From Trichomonas vaginalis G3 (Eukaryota > Parabasalia > Trichomonadida > Trichomonadidae), in contig NC_067204.1 of assembly GCF_026262505.1 (NCBI RefSeq), positions 2,079,797 to 2,143,796 of the forward strand: 64,000 nucleotides of DNA, written 5' to 3'. The notes under the pieces were generated by a model, which was not told where the DNA came from, did no database searches, and saw nothing but the letters and a program-made list of their open reading frames with translations. Of the stretch, positions 1 through 10,830 are shown in pieces. A program made the position numbers and the translations under genes. Numbering within the stretch: the stretch's first letter is position 1; each line of letters starts with the position of its first letter.

Positions 1-960
1 TAGCAAGACCAAAAGTTGTTCCAGACAAAGTTCTAGTACAAAAGAAGTACACAATTCCACAAGGAGTTGGATTGTTCGGATACCAACCTGAACCAGAAGA
101 ACTTCCAATGAGGTTGCAAGAACTTCAAGATGCTATAAACAAACTTCCATTGAGACATCCAATTGACGTCAAATTGTATTGGAGAGCATCTGAGTTAGGT
201 CAGAAGGTTTTATATGAAACAGGTTGCTTCGACGATGTTTATGAGATAACAGGAGAAGTTTCTCAGAAGATAAGAGACTCACTTGAATTTCCACAAACTG
301 GACCAATTGGTTGCGACAAGTTCGACTCAAACGAAAAGATATACTATGTCGACCTTAACGCTGCATACATGAGGTTTGTCCAATATATTCCGACTGGAAT
401 TCCAAACGAAGATGGTGAGTTTCCGGGAAGGAACTATACAGTTGGAAAAGTCATACAACAACTGTATGATATTAGGAAAGCTTCAAACCCCAAACTTGCA
501 ATGACACTCAAATTGCTTATGAATTCGACATGGGGATATTCCATTAAGAAACCTTCAAGAGATGAAGAGTAAACATTATGAGAAGGTCGACAACTTTGTT
601 GAAAGGTTTTCTCCTTTTGTTTTTGAAGTACGAATTCACTCAAGGTCAAAGTGGCTTAGTAACCACATTAAAACCTATTTCGAACATTGGTCTTACCCTC
701 AGTTCGCAAAAGCAGTCCTTGACAACTACAACAAATTCTTCTCCGAAGTCAAAATCAAAGTGAAGGTTTACTATGAGAACATTGACGCACTCATGACGAA
801 CGAAGAAGGGTTACAACAAAACTCATTGAAATGGGTTTAGTCGGTGAGATGGGTCAATTTCAAATTGGACAAAATTTTCACCGAAGTTCATGTTCCTCTC
901 CAAGCGTAAGTACTGGGGCATACTTGAAGACGGCACAGAAATAAAACATTGCATGAAATA
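1..960 (+). pseudogene. Polinton DNA polymerase B, C-terminal part (fossil)
   Basis: Palm and C-terminal region of a protein-primed family-B DNA polymerase that would replicate the element. The palm motif A (VDLNAAY) and motif B (LLMNSTWGY) are readable and match the open copy at 34559-36703. The gene enters from outside the window and ends near 960. It is broken at a few places. Confidence 0.88.
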
Positions 961-1207
961 AAAAATTTTTATTCGAATTTGAATTAAAATGTGGGAATTC
1001 TTGGGAACGGGAAAGGCTTATTTACTTGAGGAACAGGTAAAGGTGTGGAGGTGGAGTGGTGGCAACCAGTCCATTTTATATTCCTTCCTAGCTAATTTCC
1101 GTTTAATTTCATGGTCGCCCTCGGAGTCTTTGAATCGGACAGGTCGAGTTACACCATTCTTGGTCTCAAACTCATATATAACCTGTTTGTCTGTATTTTC
1201 ATCGACT

Positions 1208-1519
1208 ATGGCACGAGACACGAACATTGACAACGGACAAAAAGTGTCATTTCGGATGGTCACGCAGCCAATCGCATTCGAGCACTTCGAAGAAGCCTTA
1301 CGTTCCAAGGGAGAGGGTGTCTGGTGCAAGGCAGAGGTCATGAAACTCTACGAGCAGTACATCCTCAATGCCTGGGAGGACAAATCGTCCTTGGATTGGC
1401 AATTCTACCAACTCCTCTGGGACGACCTCCTACGCAACTGGGATAACGAAAGAGCCCAATTCAAAGGTCGGGAACTAATTTTGCAAATTACCCTTAATTT
1501 AACATACTTATCCAAATAA
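1208..1519 (+). CDS. Unknown 103-aa protein in Polinton cassette
   Basis: Open frame from ATG 1208 to a stop at 1519. The product starts MARDTNIDNGQKVSFRMVTQ and is rich in Trp, Glu and Leu in a helical-looking C-terminal half (WEDKSSLDWQFYQLLWDDLL). I do not recognise the family. Base composition is richer in G+C than the adjoining element genes, which suggests a separate origin. A minus-strand frame overlaps its start (1018-1233), so the coding strand is not fully certain. Confidence 0.45.
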   Translation: MARDTNIDNGQKVSFRMVTQPIAFEHFEEALRSKGEGVWCKAEVMKLYEQYILNAWEDKSSLDWQFYQLLWDDLLRNWDNERAQFKGRELILQITLNLTYLSK

Positions 1520-1529
1520 ACACCTAAAT

Positions 1530-2255
1530 TTACTTGGGGTTTCCCCCTAAAATAAAATTTTTTACTCTTAGAACACTCGAGGTTCTCCTTACGGTTGTGA
1601 GCTTGTCACCGTCAATGTGTCTGACCTTCGTCTTCTTGCCTGGATTTGGAACCCATTGAATTGCGACAAGCTTGCCCATGGAGATTGAACCGCGATTCCG
1701 AAGGTTAAGGTTCAAGTGTCCCAAGTTGTTGAGGACTGGTGTAAGAACCTTGCCGGTCTCCCTGTTGCGGATTTGGTATGGGTAGGGTTGGGAAATTTCG
1801 TAACCGTCATCGCAACAAGGGTTGCCATGTAGCGGCTTCAGGAACTTCTTCGTGTTTCTCTTCTTCCTCTTCTTCCTCTTCTTCCTCTTCTTCCTCGACA
1901 ATTCCTTCTTCAATTTGGTACTCACGAAGTACGGTGTTGCATGTTCTGTCCTTTCGAGTACCTTCCAGATGGCGTCTATCTCTTCGAAGAAACGGTAGAT
2001 GAGTCTGGCAAGGTCTCGGTTCTCTCTCGTAATTGCGCAAGGTTCCGAAATCGTTCAGGCATTTCTCATTGGAAGCTTGGTTCATGAGGACATCGGCTTT
2101 GAGATTGGTCATCTCTGTCATAAGACTACTTTGGAGAGTCTTAATGGTGTGTCAGATGAGCTTTCAATTGGGCAATTTGAATTTGAACTGGGCGCTTGTC
2201 TGGCAACCTGAAAGGACATCTGCTATTGTGTTCGGCTTCGGTGCTTGTTCGGACA
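1530..2255 (-). pseudogene. NUMOD/HNH-type endonuclease-like relic
   Basis: The 3' half reads YQIRNRETGKVLTPVLNN and VAIQWVPNPGKKTKVRHIDG, which resembles the NUMOD4 plus early HNH region of phage-type HNH nucleases and parallels the open HNH gene in copy B (36730-37314). Upstream are Lys-rich and Glu-rich tracts. The gene is broken. It probably acted as a homing-type nuclease or a derived DNA-binding protein; assignment is by motif resemblance only. Confidence 0.45.
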
Positions 2256-2286
2256 TCGAAAAAATGAAGTGGTTTGAGAAGGCGTT

Positions 2287-2864
2287 TTACTTCAAAAAGC
2301 TTGTTATGACAGTTATGTCATACAACAAGTTTAAAATAATATCTTGTTCTTCTTCTGAACGTTGTTGTCTCTTCCGATAAAAGTTTCGAACATGAGAACC
2401 AAAAAACGTTTTTTGAGATTCGGAAGAGTTCAGCAAACGTTCATATTCCGGATATGTGGGAGCAGTTCGAAACATCTGAGCTGACTTTCGGACAAAATTG
2501 GGACAATGTCAAAAATTCATCTTTGGTCGGACTGCTTGAAGGTAAGTCCCTTACATGTAAGTAGCTCTGGTAAAGTCTTCTCATTTCTGCTAACTTTTGG
2601 AGTATAGCTTCGTAGTTTAGAAGTTTTAATTTTAATTGTCTTATTCCACTCTTGACATCTAAACGGTAACTATCCATGAGGTCAAGAGTAGCTTTGGTAG
2701 CTTTAAGTGGAGCTATTGTTCCTTGACTTCTGCAATTTTGGTTGCAATTGTGGTTTGAGCTCCTTCAAGTTCGCCGTCTATGTCGTTCTCAACGCCTTCA
2801 ACCATGGCTTGAAACTCTTCATCGGTCCATTGAGATTGGTGTGGACGAATTTAACTTGCTTCAT
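2287..2864 (-). pseudogene. Unknown charged protein relic in cassette
   Basis: Minus-strand coding signal from about 2864 to 2287, broken. Segments such as SGIRQLKLKLLNYEAILQKL look helical or coiled-coil. No family recognised. It lies between the NUMOD/HNH-like relic and the next minus-strand relic, with tight spacing as in the rest of the element. Confidence 0.35.
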
Positions 2865-2899
2865 TCAAAAAATGAAAAAAAATGTTTTTACTCAAAACG

Positions 2900-3276
2900 T
2901 TAAGGTTGACTGAACTGGTTGATGTCGCCTTCACAGGTTATGTAGAACGGCTGACCCGAGAAGTGAAGGAGAGACTGAATTGCCAATTTCATATGGTAGG
3001 GGTTCTCCTTGTTTGGTATTTTTATCCAAGGACGTTTGTTTAGGAACTTAACAAGAGTTTCTCTTTTGGCGTCCTTTATGTCGTCGAAAGGAGTTTTTTC
3101 TGGTATTTGAATTGGAATTCCAGTCGAAGTCTCGAGATTCAAGCAGCCCTTCCAGAAATAGCGGTGAACTTGACCTTGGGCTTCATTACCCTGCGCAAGT
3201 ACTGCTTAACAACTTCATTTATCTCTATAAGGTAAATTGCCTCGTCAAATCCTTCTGGCATTCCGAGTCCTTCCAT
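2900..3276 (-). pseudogene. Unknown gene relic; its 5' end also occurs in copy B
   Basis: Starts MEGLGMPEGFD near 3276 and ends with INQFSQP at 2900; broken. The first 20 or so codons recur in copy B at about 30335-30400 next to the same minisatellite, but there the rest of the gene is absent. Family unknown. Confidence 0.4.
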
Positions 3277-3535
3277 CCGACAGGAAAATATTTTCCCGAC
3301 AACTTGAAAAATTTTCCGGACAAAGGGAAAAAATTTTCCCGACGACAGGAAGAACTCTTCCAGTTGTCCGTCCGTAAACCATTCAAATTTTCGAAAATTG
3401 AGAACTTTTTGGTCGAACTTCAGAAAAAGTTTTCCTTCCGACAGAAAAAGTTTTTCTTCCGACAGAAAAAGTTTTTTCTTCCGACAGAAAAAGTTTTTTC
3501 TTTCCGACAGAAAAATATTTTCCATCCCACAGGAC
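3277..3535. repeat. Minisatellite between divergent genes (GGAAAA/TTTTCC type)
   Basis: About 20-22-bp units built from CCGACAGAAAAAGTTTTT and related versions containing GGAAAA or TTTTCC. It sits exactly between two divergent gene starts (minus at 3276, plus at about 3543). The same repeat, with different unit sequence, occurs in copy B at 29990-30340. Because units lack stops in most frames, long spurious ORFs run through it. Confidence 0.8.
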
Positions 3536-3542
3536 ACAAACG

Positions 3543-4110
3543 GATGACTACGTACCACCAACCGAGCCCATTCCCAAACCAGAGGAACCTAAAAGCACCA
3601 GCCCCTGCCACCTCAGTTCCAGCAAGTACCTCCGATTTACTACCAATTTCCACCTCATAGGTTACTACCCACCAACAAGGCTTCCCGAACTACCTCCTCA
3701 GCCTATGCCTTACTTCCCCAACCCTTGGATGTTATGCAAAACCCTGCCCCACAATTCCAATCTCAATCCAAGAGAGACCAAGAGTTCGAAGAAGGTCTGA
3801 ACCGTTTACGCAAAGAGTATGCCACACCCCTATGGAAGACGACAGGCTTTCAGTCTCTTCCCTCAAATCGACCGATTCGACTCGTACCACAGATTCGGTT
3901 CGTGACCGTGAAGACTACCTTCAAGCAGTCTGAGAGACTCTTCATCCTACAATCTTTTACAGTTGGAGCTCTCAAGAAACATGCGCAATTACGAAGGTCA
4001 GACACCAGCTGGAGACCGCAAAACAGATGTACTCGCAAGAGCCGTTCCAACTGGTCAAGACAAAGACTGAGATAGTCGACTTCATTCTTGCAGCTTGCCC
4101 ATACAAGTAA
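3543..4110 (+). pseudogene. Unknown Pro-rich protein relic in cassette
   Basis: Starts MTTYHQPSPFPNQR, continues as a Pro/Ala/Ser/Thr-rich stretch, then a charged segment (RDQEFEEGLNRLRKEYA) and a C-terminus ending ILAACPYK. It is broken. Only the first part, with its minisatellite, is present in copy B at about 29880-29960. Function unknown; a Pro-rich N-terminus fits a virion-associated protein but that is inference. Confidence 0.4.
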
Positions 4111-4161
4111 AAAAATAAACAATTACGAGTTAAACTTTTTATTCTTTCTTTTCTGAGTTGT

Positions 4162-4341
4162 TTAGAGCTGGTTTCTCTTGTAGGAACCTTTCGTTACTCT
4201 TCCATGGTCATGTAATTGCGAATTTTTGTACGCAATTCCAGTTCGTTGTTTTTGAACCTGATGTATGTAACGCTTCCATCCCTCCTCAGGGAAGTAAGCT
4301 GCTAACATCTGACCAAGTTTTCTCGGTGACTCGGAGCTCAT
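4162..4341 (-). CDS. Small 59-aa ORF in Polinton cassette
   Basis: Open frame starting MSSESPRKLGQMLAAYFPEE and ending YKRNQL. Basic and Tyr-rich. Not recognised. It follows another small minus-strand ORF (4407-4574) with about 65 bp between them, so both may be one transcription unit. Confidence 0.35.
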   Translation of the reverse strand: MSSESPRKLGQMLAAYFPEEGWKRYIHQVQKQRTGIAYKNSQLHDHGRVTKGSYKRNQL

Positions 4342-4406
4342 AAAAAATGTCACTTTTAAACGTTAAGTTTTTAGTCTTATTTTACCCTTTGTTTACCCTT
4401 TGTTTG

Positions 4407-4574
4407 TCAAGTAGTATTGGAGTGCAATTTCTCCAAATTCTCTGTGTCGGAGTTCTTCAGCATTTTCCAAGGTGTACCTGGAGAACTCAAGAAGTTGTCA
4501 AGAAGATACTGCCATGCTGCTCTTCTGAGTTCGTCGGTATTTTGGAAGTGTTGCACCTTCGAGTCTTCTGACAT
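4407..4574 (-). CDS. Small 55-aa ORF in Polinton cassette
   Basis: Open frame starting MSEDSKVQHFQNTDELRRAA and rich in Leu, Asn and Ser with predicted helix. Too short for family assignment. It lies between the GGTGA module at 4600-4690 and the 59-aa ORF. Confidence 0.3.
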   Translation of the reverse strand: MSEDSKVQHFQNTDELRRAAWQYLLDNFLSSPGTPWKMLKNSDTENLEKLHSNTT

Positions 4575-4599
4575 GAAAAAAATGACACTTTTTCAGCAA

Positions 4600-4700
4600 A
4601 AATAATGTTTAGGTGAAGTGTGAGATCTCACCTGTTTTTTCACCTCTTTTTCTCACCTCTGAATTTGTCATGAATTTTCCCGAAATAAAAAATAAAGTTA
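4600..4700 (+). promoter_or_regulatory. GGTGA/TCACC dyad module upstream of KilA-N
   Basis: Contains TTTAGGTGAAG, then GATCTCACCTG and further TCACC words, then CATGAATTTTCCCGAAATA. The same block precedes KilA-N genes in copy B and fills the copy B termini. It lies about 50-130 bp upstream of the start at 4745 and is followed by an AAAAATAAAGTTAG block also shared with copy B. Confidence 0.6.
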
Positions 4701-4744
4701 GTTTTATTTTTATTTATTTTTTTATCCGGAATATAAAGACAGAT

Positions 4745-5574
4745 ATGTCAACATCAGAGAACACAACAACAGTTATAGTCCATGAAGCCATAAATGAAGA
4801 ATACGAGTACATACAGTTTAACAAACAAACTCCGTCTCATTCGTTCGGTCAAAGACGATATGTACCAAATGCAAAGTATTTTGACAGCATGTTTTGCTCC
4901 AGATACCAAACATACAGACGATTGGTTCAAAAACCAAAGCACACAAGAACTTTTGAGCGAAGCACAGCGAGACCGACTTTTTTCGGGGTCGCCTAAAACT
5001 CATGAAAATCGTAAAAATTTGCCAAATGGTTTGAGAGGTTGGTATGTACATAGACTTCTTGTAAATGCTGTTGCAATGTGGGCTTCGCCTCGTTAGCTTG
5101 GTATATTTACAGACTTCTTGACGAAATTCATAGACAAGAACGTGAAGAGATGGAAAAGAAACTTCAAGCAAAAAATGAAGTCATTGAAGCAAAAGACAAA
5201 AGCATTCAGAAAAGAATACCACGTTCGGTACAAAAGGAAAGGAAAAGAACTATAAGTATATGATTTATACTGAAGAGATGGAAAATGAAGAAGATAAAGA
5301 TATGGTTATGTTGCATTTAGTCAGAAGAAACAACAAAAGCTTTTACGACCTTGCTAAGATTTACAAATCTGACAGAAATTGGTTCTATCGCGAAAACTTA
5401 CCGATTTCAATGACACCGAATGAAGATGTGAAACAAATAGTTCAAGATACGTTACCTCAAACACACTATGATATGAAAGGTTGTACAATACTTACCTTCA
5501 AAGAAGATTTGCCATTGTTAAAGGAAAAAAATAACAGAGTATTTTTGACAACTTCAAACAAGCAGAGTAAATGA
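4745..5574 (+). pseudogene. KilA-N domain protein (fossil)
   Basis: Counterpart of the open gene at 30430-31209. The N-terminus reads MSTSENTTTVIVHEAINEEY, and the KilA-N hallmark around AMWASPR is readable, as is the C-terminal domain ending in DLPLLKEK. KilA-N proteins are DNA-binding regulators of large DNA viruses and phages. Broken at a few places. Confidence 0.8.
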
Positions 5575-5586
5575 ACTCTTTATTTT

Positions 5587-6454
5587 TCAAGCTTGACTTT
5601 TTACAATTTGAACTTTGTTCGCGTAGATATGAATTCTGAAAGAAGTATGAGGGTCTTGTATGACTTTGTACTTCTCCCAGAGTTCATGTCTGTCAAACTT
5701 ACCTGCCATGGACTCTTTCATAAGTTCCATGAAATCGTCTTCGGACAATCCGGGAAAAGTACAATGTCAGTAAGTATTCTCTTTACATCCTTACTTAAAC
5801 TCTTTGCTGTCTGTACACAAATGACAACTGAAATGTTAAAGTGTCTGAGCTTCTTAAGAATTCGACACATATCTTGTTCTCTATTCTTTAACAAAGGATG
5901 AGAAGCAAGTCATCTAAGATAAGAAGACATCTATGAGGGTAAGTCTTCCAATCGTAAGATTGCAATTTCTTCGAAATGTATTCTATCTCTTTCTGTTTGT
6001 TTCTAAGTGTTCTTCTCTAATATTCTCTGCATTTCCTCATTAGGGTCTTAAACTTAGAATTTATATACTCATTATAGCATTATACTTCAAAACTCTTCTT
6101 TGGTACTTCTTTATCCAATCTAACAACTCAGAGTCTTTATACATACTAACTTAGACTTCTTTATAATATCTTTGAACGAATTGACGGTTTGGTCAAATTG
6201 ACCAGAAGTACTACAAATAACAACTAACTCATAGAATGGTTCTTCTCATCTAGTTCTTGTTGTTGTGCAGCCATTTTAGATAAGTGAAAGTCTTACCCGA
6301 CCCAGGTGGTGCAATTAGACCTGTTATACCATTCTGAGCAAATAAGAACTTGTCAATGTATAGGTTTTATCTGAGCATTTTCTAACTTCCTCTTGTTCTT
6401 GTTTAAAACATTCTCAAATTTTTTGTCAATGTCAGCAAACTTTTTTTCTAACAT
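5587..6454 (-). pseudogene. A32/FtsK-type packaging ATPase (fossil)
   Basis: Counterpart of the open ATPase at 28986-29861. The stretch around 6300 still encodes the Walker A surroundings of a genome-packaging ATPase. It ends only about 13 bp from the KilA-N stop, whereas in copy B a 0.55 kb insertion separates the two. Broken many times. Confidence 0.8.
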
Positions 6455-6490
6455 ATTTTTAGAAAAATTAAAATTTTTATCTTTTAGAAA

Positions 6491-6971
6491 ATGTCTAGCG
6501 ATTTCGCTATCTATATTCGAGACAAGCTTTTCGACAGCAAAACATCTGTCGACCATAAAATCTTACATAGTGTAAAACAAGAAAGGTGAATTGTTCTAAA
6601 GTTCTGTTTCTGGGAATATGACAAGAACCATAAAAACATTAAGCAGAGCAGTCTTAAAATTTGTCAATGACAACTTGTTGACAGAGATGACGCCTCTTGG
6701 AGAGATGAAGTCCAACAAACTTCTTAGAATGCAAAGAAGACACATGCGCTGTTCTTGAAGATGAAATAGAAAACAGAATAGATGAGCTATTAAAGGACAA
6801 AGAACTTTTACATAAATATGTCGCGCCAAATTTGACATAACTCCACCAGAAAAGAAGAAGAGAGAAAAGAAAGAAAAGAAAGTAGAAGAAGAGAAGAAAG
6901 TAGAAGAGAAGAAAGTAGAAGAGAAGAAAGAACCTGAACCAGTTCCAGAAAAAAAGAAATTTGACATGTAA
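6491..6971 (+). pseudogene. Charged 150-aa element protein (fossil)
   Basis: Counterpart of 28497-28949, diverging from the ATPase gene across 36 bp. The N-terminus starts MSSDFAIYIRD; the C-terminus is a Lys/Glu/Pro-rich tail. Function unknown. Broken. Confidence 0.6.
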
Positions 6972-6987
6972 AAATAAAATTTTATTT

Positions 6988-7407
6988 TTAGAACATTTCT
7001 GGGTCAATGTCAATGTTCTCTTCCTCTTTAGGGCAAACACTGGCTTAGACTCTAAAATTCTTTTTACCCAATTTACCTTGAACTTCAACTATCTTAGACT
7101 CATAATATTCATAGTCGTCTGCTTTCTTTGGTTCATAAGGTATAACAAGTTTGTATGCTTTGCCTTCTTTAAGGTTTGAGAACCTTCTGTCAAAAACTTT
7201 CTTTGACTGTTAACAAACCTTCTATGTCTAAGTCTTCAATTTCGCACCATTTTTAGTCACAATAGCAAACTTAACTGGTTCGATGTTCCAAACTTTGCTG
7301 AATGAAGACTTTTCAAAATGGTAGAAGTAAACATTCAAAATATGTGAATGGTCTAGTTCTTCTTTAAGTCCTGACATGTACTTGTTTACTGAGATGAATT
7401 TTGCCAT
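6988..7407 (-). pseudogene. 139-aa element protein (fossil)
   Basis: Counterpart of 28061-28480, convergent with the charged protein gene across a 20-bp palindrome-like AT block (AAAAATAAAATTTTATTTTT). Broken. Family unknown. Confidence 0.6.
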
Positions 7408-7442
7408 CTTTTCTATCGGATAAAAAAATATTTTTTTTAAAT

Positions 7443-8672
7443 TTACTCATAAAAATTTTCTTTGTATATACACCATTCTGTACGTCTAAAAGACTTTTGA
7501 CATTTGCCAAGAATGTTCGTTTAGACGCTGTCATATAACCATATTCTTGACAATATTGTTTATACGAATCGTACAATGACCTTTCATCTAATGACACAAA
7601 GTCAGTTTCATCTATGAACAGTTCATATACACTCTTGTTTGCTTCTAACAATGTTTGTCTCTCTTCGGTATGTGGAATTTGTCTTGGATTGAACTTTGAA
7701 ATATCTAATGTCATAAAATATGAGAACAAGTGGTTGTAAAAAGTCAGATGTCAAAGTTTCTGCTAAGTCGTCAAATATTCTGTATCTTGCATATGAGCTT
7801 CTGACGTTCTGACAACTACATATCTTCTGTCAGAACTTTCTAACTTCATCGGAACAGAATTGTTTGAAACCATAATGAAGTTTGCAACATTTTCACAAAC
7901 TCTTTGGTCTTTATACTTTCTTTCAACAACTCCAACTTTATCTGTTATAAGACTCTTCAAAGCATCTGAGTTCAAAACTTTTGTTGTATCTATACTTTGA
8001 AGTTCATTGCAAACTATAAGTTTCATATTCTCAATTGAGGAGTTAAACTTGCCACAGATGTTTTCTAAGTTTGTCATATTCGGGTTCGAATTCTCTTTAA
8101 CAGTTTTGCATAACATCTGTAAAGAATGTGTTCTTACCTGTTCCTTGTTTTCCAATTATAATGAGAGCAGTTTCATTTTTAGCACTTGGATGTTGTAAGA
8201 TGTTTGCAAACCAACATATAGATTACTCATAGACTCTTTCGTTTCCATTGCATATAATTTCTTTGACATGGTCTAACCAAGCTCTATAATATTTTCTTTC
8301 CATTCTACTTGTTCATATTTATATCCAGTGAAGATAGAATAGAAGTTTGGAGAAGGTGTATAGAACTTTATACCTCGAACTGAAAAATCTTCTAACTTTG
8401 ACAATAATATCCCAAGCATCTAACATCTTCATGCCAACTTGTACAACTTTTATTTTCTTAAGTTTCTGTCTACATTCTTGTTCAGACACTATTGTTGCTC
8501 TTGGTTTTGTTTAAAGACTACATCCCATTCTTTCATAACATAACATCTGGGGCAGAGTTCAACATAAATGACTAAACGTTTCAAATTCTCGACTGCTTTG
8601 TTATAGTCTCGAAATGGACACATATTTTGAATGCTTGGAAGTCATAAAATCTGAAACATCTATTCTGTACAT
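7443..8672 (-). pseudogene. SF3/D5-like helicase (fossil)
   Basis: Counterpart of 26791-28024. The C-terminal part (FNPRQIPHTEERQTLLEANK) and the mid region with an SF3-like core are readable. It likely served as the replicative helicase of an ancestor. Broken repeatedly. Confidence 0.7.
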
Positions 8673-8699
8673 TTTTATAAAAATAAAAAAATATTTTTT

Positions 8700-9732
8700 T
8701 TATTCTTGACTTTGTTGTTGCATTTGTTGCATTTGTTGTTCTTGAGCTATTTGTTGTTGAATTGTTCTTGTAATACAATACTTTCACCAGTTGCATCTTC
8801 CAATTCGAAACTTTCTGCCGTCATTGACAAATACATAGGACATAAAAGTTTTACAGGAACAAAGTTTGCGTCAACTAATGTCAACGTTATACTTGCCAAA
8901 GTGTTTGAGTCACTAAGGTTGAAAATTCTGCATTCGAATAACAATAGGCAAACCAGCAGAGAAAGTATGTTTATTGACGCATAAGTATCTTTTGGTCATA
9001 ATAGTTTCTGTCGACATTCGAATAACACTTTGAACCTAAGTTTGAAACAATATATAAGATTGGTGTGCTTAATGTCAATGGAATAGACATTCCTTGTATG
9101 ACACCTTTCCTGTTATAGGAAACTGTTGGTAGTAAAAACCAGATATAATTTTGTATTATAGCTCATATTGTTATAGTAAACTCAGTCGGACATCCAAACA
9201 TAATGAAACCTGCTCTAGTTGCAGCACATGTTACACTCGTCCTTAAAGTATTAAATAAGTCAACAAAACCTGTTGGTGTATATCTGAGTAAGTATCTTCA
9301 AAGGAGTATTTTTTACCATTCACAACAATAAAATCTTCTGGTGTCAAAAGAGCAAAACAGGCTTTAGTCGTCATTGTGTTTAAGGTTAGTTTACAATATC
9401 GTCCTTGAGGACTTTGTAAGTTTGTTGTTATAGAATTATATGACTCAGGGTTTTTAGTCGTAATAGTTAAACCATTATGTCTTCTGCCATTTACATATAT
9501 TTAAAAGTTTTTCTGAAAGTGGAGAAGAACTTCATCTAAACTTTCACATGGCGTTTCTTGAAGTTCTCTGTCTAAGAAGTTTCAAATATTTTGTAAAGAC
9601 ATAGAACTTTCCTTTGTCTACACGAACAAACAAAACAGGGTCTTTCATATCGTTCAAAAGTGTGTAAAGTCCTTTACATGAAATAAAGTCTATATTATTT
9701 TTCTTCAAACATCTTTCAAGAAGTTTTGACAT
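8700..9732 (-). pseudogene. Candidate minor capsid (penton-like) protein (fossil)
   Basis: Counterpart of 25978-26790 but with a longer 5' region (MSKLLERCLKKNNIDFISCK) not seen in copy B. The readable part contains LVDANFVPVKLLCPMYLS and a Gln-rich tail. The assignment as a jelly-roll minor capsid protein is inference from position between the MCP candidate and helicase. Broken. Confidence 0.45.
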
Positions 9733-9782
9733 TTTTACTTAGCAAATAAATTTTAATGAAATGTTGTGGTCGTCAAATATTT

Positions 9783-10317
9783 TTATAACGTCTGGAAACT
9801 ATACTTTAAGTTCAACGTTTCACCTCCTTTCATAACGTATATCTTGTCAATGACATTATATGAAACACCACAGCAACTAATGTCGGGTTCTATTTCTTTG
9901 ATGTTTATATCGTCTGCCTCTGTCAAAAGTTTCAATAGTTCTTTCAAAACTTCATGAGGTGCAATGACATATGAGTTCACTTTTACAGGGTTGTGTTCGA
10001 CCAAGTTTAACATTATACTTAAAGCTTGACAAATCTTCTCCTGAGTTTGAAGTTTGGTCTTTAAGTTGTTGGTAGTCGTTCGAATATCTGCAACAGAACT
10101 TAAGTCTCTGCTAACTTCAGGATATGTTGGTTCTTTTTACAGGAACAATTGTTATACCATCTTCGTCTTCGTATGGTTTCCCCACTTCAACATCTCTGTC
10201 TTTGACATTGACAACAACACTTTGACTGTTTGTTTGAGTTGGTGAATTTAACTTCACATCTGCCACCGCCATTAAACCTTTTGAAACACTTACGCTTCTA
10301 TTTTTCGGAAATGACAT
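9783..10317 (-). pseudogene. 178-aa element protein (fossil)
   Basis: Starts MSFPKNRSVSVSKGLMAVAD and matches copy B 25395-25929. Basic Ser/Val-rich N-terminus, acidic C-terminal half. Divergent from the next plus-strand gene across 18 bp. Function unknown. Broken. Confidence 0.6.
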
Positions 10318-10335
10318 TTTACTTAGAATAAAAAG

Positions 10336-10830
10336 ATGGACGTATTCGAGTATCTCTTCGAATTGAAGCAGAACAAAGTTTACACACACAACAATACAAA
10401 TACATTGACAGAATATTCTTTACACAAACAATGGTAAATGTTATAGAATAGCAATATTTGCTGAACCAAAATATTTCCATAAAGCAAAGAAAGTTGGTAT
10501 AACTGAAATGGTGAAAGTTCTTGACGTTGACAAAAATATAACTTCAAAACTTACAGATATTTCTAAAGGAAAGTTTATAATACAATATTATGTCAAAACT
10601 GGCGTACTGTCAATATTTGACGGAGAGAAGTCAGTTCAAGAACAACTTACTGACCTGCTGCCAAAATCTGCTCGATGGAAGCTGTCGTTATGCCAATCTG
10701 AGGAGCCCCAGCAGTTTCATCGAACGAATCTTCAAAAGAGCATCTTCCGTGAAAATGCTATTGGTTTTGTAAACTTCTTTGCTCTCAATTCATCTGGACC
10801 GTCTCTGTCACCAGTATATTGTATTTGAAC
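10336..10830 (+). pseudogene. Small element protein, antisense to the MCP 3' end (fossil)
   Basis: Starts MDVFEYLFELKQNKVYTH. A long open part (TDISKGKFIIQYYVKTGVLS) is shared with copy B, and its 3' part overlaps the 3' end of the MCP candidate on the other strand. Function unknown. Broken. Confidence 0.5.

Larger units (their letters stand above)
961..4600. other. Variable accessory cassette of Polinton copy A
   Basis: This stretch lies between the polymerase and the KilA-N gene. In copy B the matching interval (31210-34558) holds entirely different genes. Parts of it (about 1200-2050) are visibly richer in G+C than the surroundings. It holds several short, mostly broken ORFs on both strands and a minisatellite. 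The difference implies cassette exchange between otherwise similar elements. Confidence 0.7.

Noticed and set aside
3112-3660. 182-aa and similar Phe/Lys-rich ORFs on both strands
   Set aside because: They run through the stop-free minisatellite and read in several frames; no independent coding signal.
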